NCBI GenBank assembly: GCA_048013815.1
Contig: CM106586.1
Span: forward strand, 4,092,001-4,156,000
Reading direction: 5' to 3'
Source: Setoptus koraiensis
Taxonomy: Eukaryota > Arthropoda
DNA length: 64,000 nucleotides
The notes under the pieces were generated by a model that saw nothing but the letters and a program-made list of their open reading frames with translations, made no database searches and had not been told where the DNA came from. Shown here piece after piece: positions 9,143 to 21,343 of this stretch; within the stretch, counting starts at the first letter, position 1; each line of letters begins with the position of its first letter. A program made the position numbers and the translations under genes.

Positions 9143-12100
9143 GATGTATTGATTGCTAAAATAATATATGCTCTGACAATGAAGAGAATACCTTCTAAAA
9201 GAATAAATAAATTTTATTTTGAACTGCGATAATTTTCTCTTTGATACACTTGTAATGCCAACTAGCACACTATCAATGAGCGGCAAATTTGAACACGTTT
9301 ATTCTAAAAAAGTGAAAAAATGGATTGTCCGACAGTGCCCCCTCTAGAATACCTTTGGATCGAAAACTCTCTCACGAACTGACCAGTAAAATAGAATACG
9401 GCTTTCGTGCATTCGATCGAGCCCGACTATTAGAGGTCAATGCAATATTTTCTTGTATTTGTATATTGTTTGTAGACGCTCATCTGATATTTGCGAACTT
9501 CACCAACTGAAAATTTGACCTCTGATAGATCTAGGATTCCTTCGAGAGGGATTCTGACTCACCCCGCTTAAGATGATATTCATATTTCGCATTGGCCCTT
9601 ACAGTTGATTGAACATAGACAACTAACTGGGGCCTCAAAATGAACGTAGACTCGTCAAAATTCCCGTCTGTGACAAGTGCATTGTGACTGAAGAAACACG
9701 TTTGGACTGTCAGCCGACATTCACTGAATGGATTAAATGAGTGCGGTGCAATCTCATAGTCGTAGACTTGATGATGGATATCAGTAGATGGATAGGTTTC
9801 TTAAAAAAACTATCGTTTTGTTTTATAACCAGAGCAACCGACTTGGGGATTAATCATACTCGCCGCCATAGGGCGCTACGGTTCGCTCGGATCTCCAAGA
9901 AATGAGTGAATGTGAGATCATTGATTGAACAAAATACCCATTAAGTTTTTTTTAACATGAGTTTGAATGAGAGTTACCGATTGTTCATCTCTATTAAGCT
10001 AGCCAAGTTAAATGGCCGCTGCTGAGTTTCCATCTGGCTGAATGATATTCGAATTCGTTATCGCCTAGACGATAAATTAAAATTTTGATAATTTACGATG
10101 AAGCAAGATAATTTCATCACCCTACTTATTGAGATCGTCGCTCCGATATTGGGTCAATTGATTCAGCAACTCTTGAGGTTTTTCGGTAAGTCAATCGATC
10201 GCTTAGTGGCAATGATCTAATTACTGTCTATTGCGTGTGTATGTTAGTCAATGCAAAATGGAAATGATTTATTGCCGTTCAATAGAGTAAGTAGACAGAC
10301 CGGATCGGGATTGGAATCAGAGCAAAACAGGAGACGGCATTGGAAAATGAAGCGAATAGTATTGAGTTGTTTTGGCTGCAAAAAGTAGTAAATGAGAGGT
10401 TTCAAAGCGAAAAACTCTCGCTGCTCGATTGGTGATGATGGATATGCGAGACAAAATTAAACATCTGACAGGCAGTGAAACTGATAGTAGACATACATTC
10501 GTACAAAGTATCCAATTTTTCAGCTAATTGAGTTATCGAGAGTATGTTAAATGCATTTTTTTTTTTGTATTTGAGCTGTTTGGCAGTTGTGTAAAATAAA
10601 GGTGGGACTTTGTCGTTGAGAGAAGGCAAGCAATGAAATAAGATCAATATGATTATATATGAGCAACTATTCGCCACATTATATGTCAGTCAACATTTTC
10701 AGCTGATTATGATTGATGTGGGTGATTGTTGTCAGGGAAATGAAACGTTTTTTGATATTCATCTGATGGAGCGAAATGGTGATAAAGTTTCCCTCTTTGA
10801 ATTGACGTTGCTGTTGTTGAAGCACGCAAGGTTCGAAAGGAAAAATCTACGAGCAAACTAAATAAATCGAACGAGACAAGACGATGGGATGAAACGACGA
10901 GATGCCAAGCAATGTGATGAGATGAGATGAGACGAGACAAAACGAGATGATGATATGCGATGGGGTGAGACGAGACGAGACAAGACGAGAAGCGACGAAG
11001 ATTCTTGTTTGGTTGGCTAACAAATCATCCATGATGAGTTTCGCTATTGCGCTCACTTTTCAGTGAATAATGGTTACATAATAATTTATGTTGATTAATT
11101 TGTAACAATTTCAATTTTGTTTGTGTCAGCCAACAACAAAAAAACAAGCATTTGGTGAGCCAAATAATGGCAACTTTCTTTTCAATTGAGACTCGCTTAT
11201 ATTGTTGAGGCATAAGAGATAATTATGGTGCCCGTTCGACTGCTGAACAGCGCAGTGCAGTATTCGAATGCTTTTAAATGGACAATTTTCATAAATTAGT
11301 CCCTCGGGGATGATGTAACTATCATCAGAGATTTCTCCGTGCTGCTAGTGGCGAGGAGAAAGAGAGCGAGAACCTGGGCGAGAGAGAGAGATAATTGAAG
11401 AACTAACGATGAGACGACACGAAAACAGTGATCATTCTCGCAAAAATTCATCCTCTGCCGGGTGCCGCATACTGACTCGAGATAATTTGCTCTTGCTAGG
11501 TATTTTTTAGCGAGAAAACTCAACTGGACTGCCGTTGCATATTTTGAGTTATCGTGGGGTTGAGTGGCGCAAATTCGGCACCAGTTGTGGCACCTGTTAG
11601 CTAATTTATGAGATGGTGTCCTTATGGACACTACACTATAATTCATGAGCGATGATATCCAGTAGCCAACTAGAGACCTACATGAAATCATTAGAGCTAA
11701 GCGAGAGATCGCCTTAATTGAGTGTGGGCCGATGAATAAGGAGATGCTACCGTGTGTGCCAAAGAAACGAAGAGCGGCCATTAGTTTGTGCAATGATAAG
11801 ACGGGACAGATATGTTGTTATTAATTCTTTGTAATAATAGTCGTCGTTTTAATCATTAATTAGCGCCAAATAAATCGTTTCACCTGGTGCCTGATTAACT
11901 TTTCAGTGGTGCTTGGCAGCTCGCTGGATAGCACTCGGATCTCACAGATACTTGGCCAAGATAAATGGACCCTTATATGCCTTATAGCGATATAGTAATA
12001 ATAATAATAGTAATAGTAATAATGATAGTGATTATCAGCAACAACTAGGCACAATGGGACAGGCCCATTGGTAAGGTTGCAAGCTGCAACTTGACTCAAT

Positions 12101-12580
12101 AAATTAGCTAACAACTAACAACAAAATGTTGCTACACATAACCATATCCAATTTGTTGTAAAAGAAGGAGGGAGATATATAAATTATTTTATTATTATCA
12201 CATTACTGTTTAAACTAATGATTCAACAGCAGCTACTGTGATTATGATGTTGCTAGCTCATGTGTATCTAGTTTAGTTTGGTCGTCACAGCACTATGACG
12301 ACCTTATATATTCATGATAATGGTAATGATGAGCCTGACGTTAATAGATGATGGAGAATAGACAATAACAACATGAGCGACAACAACAACAACAACAACA
12401 GCAGCAACAACAATCGCCTGGCAAGCTGCAACTTGAGATTGCAAACAAGTTAAAGTTGCTAGCCAGTTGAATTTATATCTAATGTAGCATGTCATTACAT
12501 TTGTCAGTTTAATGTTGTTTGTAATTAATTATCTTAAATTAGTAATTAATTCTCTCGCTAGCTGTCGTAGGCTCTGGCTG
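9143..12580. other. Intergenic region upstream of CDK7, no gene seen
   Basis: Moderately AT-rich, mixed sequence. It contains the CDK7 promoter region, a GA-pentamer stretch (10871-10999), short TAA-type and CAA-type repeats (about 11990-12025 and 12382-12412) and many short spurious frames. I find no supported exon, tRNA or rRNA. Confidence 0.6.
10871..10999 (+). repeat. Degenerate GAGAC/GAGAT pentamer repeat
   Basis: Purine-rich stretch built of GAGAC, GAGAT and AAGAC units with interruptions. Confidence 0.75.
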
Positions 12581-12938
12581 GTTGCGCTGACTTGATGATC
12601 TTTGTGTGTGTCGCATGTATAAGGGGCTGTCATGAGGCTGCGTTACCAGTTCTGGAGTGAATTATTACAGTCGTCAAGATGGTGTGATCAATTTACCTGT
12701 TGCATACACACACTCAAACGAAGGGGACACATTTGTTGGCTTGTTTCGCGAGCTTCAAGTCGAGCGATCGCAGTCAATGTGCCAATGGCTTGTCTTTGGC
12801 TGGCTGTCGGGCGAGTTAGGCGGGCCTAGCCACGATTCGAATGCCAAAACGAAGGGCCGGCTCCAGAGCGAATACTAATCAGTTAAATCACTCAAATGAT
12901 GATATAATAATGCGCCGTTTAGACGCACAGAGTTGTTT

Positions 12939-13000
12939 AATTTGTTATTTGTTGTTGTTGGCTGCAGGTGCCGTTGCTGTTGCTGTAGTTGTAGTTGTTG

Positions 13001-13035
<35 letters not shown>

Positions 13036-13105
13036 TTGTTGCTGTTGTGTGGTTGTTATGCTGTTGTCGTGTTGTTGTCGTGTTGTTGCTGCCGCTGTTG
13101 CGTTA
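12939..13105 (+). repeat. TTG/CTG triplet repeat
   Basis: Mixed TTG/CTG repeats with the longest uniform part around 13000-13045. Reading frames through it give poly-L, poly-C or poly-Q on the two strands, typical of a non-coding triplet repeat. Confidence 0.92.
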
Positions 13106-13241
13106 GTGGCGGTCATTTGGAGCCAACGAGTTGTGTGACAGCCAGTGGCTTCTGGCTCTCGTACACTAGCCGACCGTTCATTAACATAGCCGAGCGGCTG
13201 ATAATCACTTGTTACACCATCAACGCACGGCCAACAACTAT

Positions 13242-13298
13242 GGGCAACCATCGGCAACCATCGGCGACCATCGGCGACCGTCGGCAACCACCGGCAAC
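13242..13298 (+). repeat. 10-bp minisatellite (unit like GGCAACCATC)
   Basis: About six copies of a decamer alternating GGCAACCATC, GGCGACCATC and GGCAACCACC. Confidence 0.85.
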
Positions 13299-14165
13299 AG
13301 CAGCCACCGACAGGTGAGCCCATTAGAACATTAGAACATGGCCGAGCGGCTACAAATCGACGAAGTCGGCCAGTTTGCTGTTGTGTTTTGGCCAGTTGAT
13401 TTAGCAATCAACAAACAAACGAGCCAGCGCACACAAACAACAAGTGGCGGCGGCGGCATATATGCTTGGCGTGTCGTTTAATTTGAAGTGGCCGTCGCTC
13501 AAACTGCTAAACTTATCCGACTGATTTATTGGCTTGTGTCCATCATTAGTCGTTAGTGGAGCCTGATGACGAGGGCCGCAGTTTGTTACGGCGACTGTTT
13601 ACGACCCATACAATACCCATACAATACCGAGAATCGAGCGCATATCGAGTATGTGAGCATAAGCGTCGAGCCAACGGGAGAGAGAGTGGCCTTTTATTTG
13701 ACGTCGGCGTCATACTTGACGGCTTCCATGTGTCGCTGATTGGGCCAATGTGATGCGAATTAAATTGCAAATTCTTCTCTCTTTGCACAATCTGTGTGTG
13801 TGCTGTCTACAATTATGCTCACTTAATGATAATCACTTTGCGAGCCTTTGCGACTCTCGGATATTGCCAGGCACACTCGCACTAATGTGATTATATCACT
13901 GGCTCACTGATTGCCATCAACTAGCAACTAGTTGATGGCCATAATCAGCCTCATCTGGCAAAACAAAAAGCGCCATCGAGAGCCAGCCAGCCAGAGAGAT
14001 TATGTAAGACGACAAGACATAAATAAGATGCTCACTGGCCGCCGGGATACGTCGGCGACGCAACCGTATGCCGCTTGTGAGACATGACTGAGATATGGTG
14101 CCTGTCAGTGGAACAGCAAACATGCTCGAAAACTGTTATGGCGCTACTGTTTGCCATTTGTGCGC

Positions 14166-14258
14166 CAGCCATTTAGTCACTCAGCCATTCGGCCGGCCAG
14201 CCAGCCATCGAGTCATTCAGCCGGCCAGCCATTGAGTCACTCAGCCGGCCAGCCAGCC
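14166..14258 (+). repeat. ~30-bp degenerate repeats with GGCCAGCCAG core
   Basis: Three to four diverged units combining GCCGGCCAGCC with ATTGAGTCACTCA-like spacers, directly before the 28-bp palindrome. Confidence 0.7.
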
Positions 14259-14286
14259 ATTTATCCATTTATATAAATGGATAAAT
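14259..14286. repeat. Perfect 28-bp AT-rich palindrome
   Basis: ATTTATCCATTTA followed by its exact reverse complement around a TA centre. No mismatch is seen. It could extrude a cruciform or form a hairpin in RNA. Its function is unknown. Confidence 0.92.
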
Positions 14287-15955
14287 CCGACATGCACACA
14301 GCAAGCTTATTAGCATCACTTGCCGCCATTCTATCACTTGTTACGTATTACTTATCACTTAATACTTAACACTTATTGCCTGCTATTCGCCGTCCGCCGT
14401 TCACCGTGTCATTCGTCGCTTGCCAGCGAACTGCCAGCGACTGCCAGCAACTGCCAGCAACTGCCGGCGAGCTGCCGCCGACTGATTGCCGAGCCTTAAT
14501 TGCTCTTATCTCTCGAGCTCATCATCTCATGACGCCTGTCACTCGGTGGCGCTCTATCGGTGGCTCGATCTCGACAGGCCCATTGCATTCCGCTACACAA
14601 ACATGATTTCCTATGTGTTGCGGCCGCTCATCAGTGGCGAATTCACTCGAATTCACATCACAGCGAATTGCCCATTTCGACAGGCGTCTCACCAACTCAA
14701 GCTCCGCTCGGCGTTGTGCAATTGCGCGCACTGTCGACACACTGCCGCGTCTGAATTTCTCGATTTGCTCTCGTTTTGGCGCCTCTGCAATCGTCGGCTC
14801 GCTCGTCGCCTCGCCAAAACGTCGACAAAATGTCCGATGAATGAGCGACAACAGTCCAGTGGCCGGAGTGGCCGGAGTGGCCGGAGTGCGGCCGGAGTGC
14901 GGCCGGAATGTGGCGGCCACATCGACGACACATTGAGCGTGGACACGTCAAATGCGGCGGCGGCGCATAATTAATTACTGCAAGGTCCAGTGGCCAGTTT
15001 CGCTGTGAGCGACACACACACACACACCGAGCGGCGAAACTCAAATTGAATTCGTGCCGTCGCCCCACACACGCCCGTCACATTTGGCCAGGGCCAGGCG
15101 TGACATTTGGCCAATCGCATTTGATTGTTGCGACTGTGACGACTATCTTACACACACACAGGTGAGTCGGCTCGGCTTGACAGCGGCGACAAGAGCTTGC
15201 AAGTGGCAAGTGATAGGTAGCGCGTCAATCAATCATCGCGCTGCCAGTCTATCATTTGCTGCTTGACGGCCGTCGCCATCGCTATCAACAAACGAGCAAC
15301 AACCGCACAACAACCGCACAACAACCGCGCAACAACCGCGCAACGACCGCACCACAGCCGCACAACAGCCGCAATTCACCTGTGCCGGTGCGCTGACACC
15401 GATACACGCCGATCGCATGTCATGTGTGTATTGTTGTGTGTGTGTGTGTGTGCAAACTGACACATGACAGGTTGTTGCCACAAACGATCATCTGTAATCA
15501 ACGCCGCCGGCGCTGTCGTCGTCGCCAACAAAGACAGCGACGACGACGACGGCGACGACGCCGACGACGACGACGACGACGACATGACAGGTAAACAATG
15601 GGCATGTTGCGGCGCTGCAAGACTGGCAGCGCAAGTCCGGTTGTGTGTTGACGGGCAAGTGATTACTTAATTTGCATAATGACAAGCCTCTGTTGCGGCG
15701 GGCCGCTCGGTTGGTCAGTTGCGGCCAATTGCCGCAATTGCGGCGAATATCAATTTCTGTTTGCGTGATTGACAGATGACACAAGATGCAAAAATGATGC
15801 CGTCTGTTGCGAGAGTCATATCTCATAGTCACATCATCGCATGCCCGCCACTCTGACAATCTGACAGCGCCTGTCTAGCCAGCCGTATGATCGCCGTACA
15901 ATCTCAAAAGATCTCAACTGATCGGCCGTACGATCGCATACGATCGCACATGATT

Positions 15956-16032
15956 GGCCATATGATCGAGTGTCAGCGGCCATATGATCGAATGTCAGCG
16001 GCCATATGATCGAATGTGAGCGGCCATGTGAT
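15956..16032 (+). repeat. 22-bp tandem repeat carrying CATATGATCG
   Basis: Three full copies and a partial fourth of a unit like GGCCATATGATCGAATGTCAGC, with two or three changes between copies. Each copy contains the self-complementary CATATG and a GATC. Upstream (15915-15955) related CGTACGATCGCA words occur. Confidence 0.85.
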
Positions 16033-16742
16033 CGGGCGGCTTGGGATAGATAAATATGGGCTGTTGTCGCCGGTGGCGCGAGTGTCGGTTGCAGCGGCTC
16101 ACCTGAGCAGCGTGAGCCGCTGCCAATGTGACAGGCGACCGGCATTGGCTGTCACAGCCGCCGAGAGCAGCCGGTTTAGTGTCAGAGTGTGAGTGCCGGC
16201 AATGCGGTGCCGTTGATTGACATGTTGATTATGTGCATGCATTGGCGACCTTGAATCGGCCCGATCGGGCCGGCCCGACAGTGCGCGAGCGGCTTTAAAT
16301 TGGCGCTCCGTCGGGCCGATTGCAATTTTCGTCGTTGTTGAGCGCGACAACACTGTCGATACTTGTGATGAAATGAGATTTCCTTTGTGTGTGTACGGAG
16401 TGTGCGTGTGCGTAGTACAATACTGACAGCAGCAACAAACTGACAAGTCGCCAGATGAGTTGTCAGACGGTGACATGACAGTGTGGCGGCTCACTTGTCA
16501 CTTGTCATTCGTCAATCAGCCGTTTTAGCGCCTTGCGTCGGTGCTATGACGCCGGCCCGACAAGCCAGCGACCGATAAATTGCAAGCATGTGTGTGTGAC
16601 AACAACAAGTGACAATTTAAGTGTCGCTCTTGTTGTTGGCCGTGCCCATTAATGCCAACTACTTGACCAACAGCCGATGGCTAAATATAATCTCGCAACT
16701 GTCTTTGCAGGCACACTATTCAATGGTGACTATTGCAGCATC

Positions 16743-16863
16743 GGCTGTCACAGTTTGTGTCAGCGTCCGCTGCCAGACTCTGACAGTCGCACTCTGACAG
16801 CCAGTGCTAATCTACACGAGCCAGTCCACACATCAGCTGACAGTTGTCAAACTATTGACAGTC
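16743..16863. promoter_or_regulatory. Cluster of TGACAG/CTGTCA hexamers
   Basis: Four TGACAG and one CTGTCA lie within about 120 bp, together with CAGCTG E-box words. One such hexamer would be expected about every 2 kb on either strand of random sequence. TGACAG is the known core site of TALE homeodomain proteins (Meis/Homothorax, TGIF). A regulatory role here is inference from clustering only. Confidence 0.35.
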
Positions 16864-18728
16864 GATAGCAGCTGATGTCGTTGCTTTGATTTGCGCTATT
16901 TCTCGCTGCTGCTCACAACTGACAACTGACGGCCACAGCTGTCTCGCCGCTCGCTGTTACGCTTGGCTCGGCCTGGCTCGGCTCGGCTCGGCTCGGTTCC
17001 CCTAAATGCGACTGGCTCATATCATGTGAGCCATACAACTGGCTATAAATGGCCAGTGGATCACATGGCTGCAATTATTATCGGCCTGTCAATATTTGTT
17101 GTTGCACTGCGCTCGTCGGCACAACTTTCTCGCGCCATCCAGTCTGTGCGCTGCTGAGAAGCGCCCCCCTGCGCCACTGCGGGCCCCAACGACGAGCTGC
17201 CCACCGGGGCCAAATCGGGCCAATGCCGGGCTGACGGGACCCGCGCTCGGCCCCCAAGGCTCGGGTGGCCGCGCGACCGGAGCCTCGGGAAACGAAACGG
17301 GCCGGAGCTGGCCAAAGTTGGCCGAAACGGGCTGAAATGGGCCGAAATTGGCCGAAATTAGTGGCCAGTTTTAGTGGCCGGTGGCGCCAGTTTTAATTGG
17401 GTTTCAACGCTTGGGCAGCATCGCGCGGTGGTCCGCCGGTGGGTGGGGGGCCGCCCGCTTGCGCACTGCGGCGCCGATCGGCGGCCAAGCGATCGGTCGG
17501 GAGGCACGCATGTGATCCAATCAGCGCCTCGGAGACAAACATGGTGCGATATTGAGTGGCGCTGATTTCGGTTGGCGTGAAGTGGAGCGGAGTGGAGTGC
17601 AACTTTTGCAAAGTGTGTGGTTTTTTAGCGAGTGTGCGTGTGTGTGTGTGTGTCGTCGTCGTCGAGAGGAGACAACTGGAGCAAAAAAGGGCGACAGGCG
17701 AGACAGGCCGAAGAGGAACAAGACGACGACATGTCGCAGCCAGTCGAGAGCGTTGTCACTCAGAATTGAATTGAATTCTTTTTGGCCGCTCGCTCGCCTT
17801 CGAATGCCCGAATTGGCGTCGCTGGCTCTGTTTGCTGTTGGCTGTTTGCTCGTTGTGTCGGCTCGTCGTGTCGGCTCGTTGTGTCGGCTGCCGGTCGCGC
17901 CAGTTCGGTGCGTGGAGCTCGGAGGTGCTCGAGTTGCGCGAGTTCAATCAACAAAGCCATTGTTGTTGTTTGCTTGAGCAAACAGCATCCAGCGACAGCA
18001 ACAACGACGCCAACAACGACAGCTACAGCGACAACAACAGCGACAGCGACAACAACAACACAACTGCGACTGCCAGACAGCAATGATTGGCAGGTCAACA
18101 CGATGGATGGGCCGACTTTCATATTCGCGTTTGGCGCTCGTTGGCGCTGGGCCCGTCATCATCAACAACATGCCAGTTTTAAGACAACAACAACATTATT
18201 TGACAGTTGTCGTGCCATCTCATATTATGCCTGTCAAACGGGACAATTGCCAGTTGAGCTCGTCTGTCAAGTGAACAGTTGACAGGCAATCATTGTTGCC
18301 TGCAGACACGCCGGTCGGTGCCGGCCCGTCGGTGCCGGGCTGTCACTCGTTGGCTGTTGGTAGCCGGTCTGGCCGGCCGACGCGACATGAGCGACAGCCA
18401 GCGCAACAGCGACAGCCAGCGCAACAGCGACGGCACCACCGACAGCGACAACTATTAACGAGCCCGGTGAGCGGCACGCGATTTTTAACGGGCCCGCTCG
18501 CGTCATCGTGTCACTGGCGGGGCGACCCCGCTCAATTGCGCAGCGCACCCACTGACAGCGCGCTCACCAATCAAACGATTTTATCCGCTTATAACAACCA
18601 TCGCCGGCCAGCAACGAGCCGGCCCGAAATGACGCCCGCTCCGATGTCGGCCGCTCCGATGTTGCCCGCACCGCCTGGTACCGGGCCCGAGCGACGGATG
18701 GCGCCACCGCCGGCAACATTCGCAGCGG

Positions 18729-18790
18729 GCAGCATCGGAGCGGGCAGCATCGGAGCGGGCAACGTCGGAGCGGCCGACACCGGAGCGGGC
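18729..18790 (+). repeat. 15-bp minisatellite (unit like GCAGCATCGGAGCGG)
   Basis: Four consecutive copies with a few substitutions. Similar GCTCCGATG-type words occur in inverse orientation at 18630-18665. Confidence 0.8.
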
Positions 18791-19199
18791 AACATTTTGA
18801 GCCAGACAACTGGTCGGACTGGCAGCTTCGAACGCTGCTGCCGGCTTGTTGTGTTTTTTAATAAATACGCTGCTCGCAGGCAGAGCGGAAAGAGCGAGCG
18901 ATTCAACATGACTCAACATGATTTAGCGGCTAAATTCTGGGCAGGCCGACGAGCTGACGGCGACAATCATGAGCCAGAAGACCATTTAAAGAGTCACAAA
19001 GAGCCCGATGATAAATGTCCGTTGTGTGCGTGAGTTTTGTTTGTAGCGACAACGTTTGTTACATAACAAGCAGCAGCACTATTAAAAGGCTGGCAATGCG
19101 TGCAAATAATAATTTATGATATCTGGTCGTCGTTTTAAACTCACAACAAACTTAAACTGGCTGCTCCGCTGACAGCGACTCACTCGCCTGACAGCGCCG

Positions 19200-19280
19200 A
19201 CGACACGACACAACAGCGACGACACGACGACGACGACACGACGACGACGACACGACAACGACGACGACACGACAACAGCC
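19200..19280 (+). repeat. GAC/ACGAC repeat
   Basis: Degenerate CGACGACAC units. Frames across it give poly-R, poly-V and poly-D-like strings with no domain. Confidence 0.8.
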
Positions 19281-19715
19281 ACTTGGGCGACAATCGCAAC
19301 TTGTGACAAAATGGCAGCAAAAATAAAAATATTCTTGTCCGCTTGTTTGCGCGCTCGCTGCCAACAACTGTCATTACAACATGTTAATAATGGCCAACAT
19401 GACAATGACGACAACGCAATGAATGCCGTCGAACGCGAATTGATCATTAATTGAGGCCTCCGTTGGTCGGGCCAGAGATTTGCGGCGGCCAGACTCGCCC
19501 GCCAGACTCGCCCGCCAGACTCTGCCCACCAGAGGGAGAGCGGCCAGAGGCCAACGGGAGAAGAGGCAGAGCGGCAAAGAGGCCAACAGGCGAACAGGCG
19601 AAGAGGAGCGAATAAAAATATCCCCTGTGACAAGTTTGAAACAACAACAAATGGAGCATACAGTCGCCGTTGGACTCACTTTGAATAATGGTTGCGCGAC
19701 TGGATTTATTCGTTT

Positions 19716-19812
19716 CGATTCGTTTCGCCTTATTTTATTTTATTTCATTTCATTTTATTCCATTCTATTTTATTTCGTTTCGTTTCATTTTATTCAGGGT
19801 TTATTTCATTTT
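19716..19812 (+). repeat. TTTTA/TTTCA/TTTCG pentamer repeat
   Basis: About 95 bp of five-base units alternating TTTTA, TTTCA, TTTCG and TTCCA. This AT-rich island sits within GC-rich flanks. Confidence 0.85.
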
Positions 19813-20734
19813 GGGCCCCTGCGCGCACCATGTTCCGTTTGGCGGGCCGCTGGCTGCCGAACGGCGCCCTTTGCGGCATGCAAATCGAGCGGCGCGGTGG
19901 CGCTTTTGCGCACCGCGCCGCTGCGCGCCATATCGCACGCCGTGAGCGTCGCCTGCCTAACCGGAGCGACAGGGCCGACGTGACCGGGCCAACGTGACGC
20001 GCCGCATCGATTCGGGGCACCAACGTCGGGCGCTCATCATACACACACACACGGTATGTGTGGGTATCACGGCTGGATGTATCAATAATGCGCAGCGAGC
20101 GAGCGGATAATGGAGTAACAATGTAATGGATCACTCGCGCAAATCGACTTGCATGTTGTCTAAACTCGACAGCGACAAGCGAAGAAAAATGGCCTTCGCG
20201 TCGCAGCCAATGCTCTCGCGAACATTAGCGCTGCCTATCGGTGGCCAACGAGGCGCCCAAAAATAACCATATATCACCGATATAACAAATGGCGCCGCAG
20301 CTATTACTTTTTTTGTAGCCGTTGTTGTTGCCGTGGTTGGTGTTGTTGTCGCTGTCGTTGTTGCCGTTGTCGTTGTTGCCGTTGTCGCTGTTGTTGTTGT
20401 CGCTGTTGTTGGTGTCGCTGTTGTTGTGGCAACAACCGCGTCCCTCTTTAACACTATCCACACTCAGTGCGCCCCATTGCTCGGCCGCCCAGCCTGTCTC
20501 GCCAAGCATGTATGAGCGGCGTTATCGTTGTCGTTACAAATTCTAAATTCTTTCTGTCGCAATTTATCACTGGCCCCCAATCTCGATGGGCCGGCTGGCG
20601 GGCGGCCCCGCATGCCAGCCAGCCAGCACGGCCCCCAAAAGGACAATGGCGGCCCTGGCGGCAATAATGAGAAATGGGCCCGGCGGCCGAGCATTCGCCG
20701 GGCCCGCGTCATTTTAATAGACTGCACACCGAAG

Positions 20735-20890
<156 letters not shown>

Positions 20891-21330
20891 CACACAAAGT
20901 GCAAGTAATGGCCGTTATGTAATAATAAATGTGAGTTATGATTTGATATCGACCGGCCAACCAGACCGAGGCTAATGATTTTATCATCAGTTCTCACAAC
21001 AGCATCAGCTGTTTGACAGCGCAAACGAGCGCGCCAAGGTTATTAATGACGGCGATCGTGTGCGCAATTGTCGCTGTCGTTGCTCCATTAATTTTGATTT
21101 CAATATTGCGCAATAATTGCGCAGCGACAACAGCGGCCACAATCGCTGTCGCTCAGGTCGGCCCAGGTTGTTGCGCAATCGACGGGTTGCTGTGACACAC
21201 AAAATGAGGGCCGTAAATCACGCGCTAAATCACTTCATGTCAACCTGTCTCATCACGTGCTGACGTGTCGCGTTGTCGGCCGTGACAAGCCGTTCGCCGG
21301 GCCGCTCACTTGACCGCCGCGCCCCTCTCG

Positions 21331-21343
21331 CCCCCCCCCCCAT
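21331..21343 (+). repeat. C homopolymer run
   Basis: About 13 consecutive C residues (the length is sequencing-sensitive). Confidence 0.7.

Larger units (their letters stand above)
12581..20100. other. Repeat-rich, GC-richer non-coding region (part 1 of gene desert)
   Basis: From about 12.6 kb the base composition changes to GC-richer DNA with frequent GGCC, CAGCTG and TGACAG words. Open frames here are produced by triplet and minisatellite repeats and lack conserved motifs. No exon, RNA gene or transposon gene can be supported. Notable elements are listed separately: the CTG tract (12939-13105), 10-bp repeats (13242-13298), palindrome (14259-14286), 22-bp repeats (15956-16032), TGACAG cluster (16743-16863), 15-bp repeats (18729-18790) and TTTTA/TTTCA repeat (19716-19812). 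Confidence 0.6.

Noticed and set aside
9143-9286. N-terminal extension of CDK7 by 48 residues
   Set aside because: The extended frame has no ATG; the first one is at 9140-9142 and fits the family start.
18293-19033. 246-codon plus-strand frame as a gene
   Set aside because: Much of it is GC-rich minisatellite. The opposite strand is equally open, and I see no domain or splice structure.
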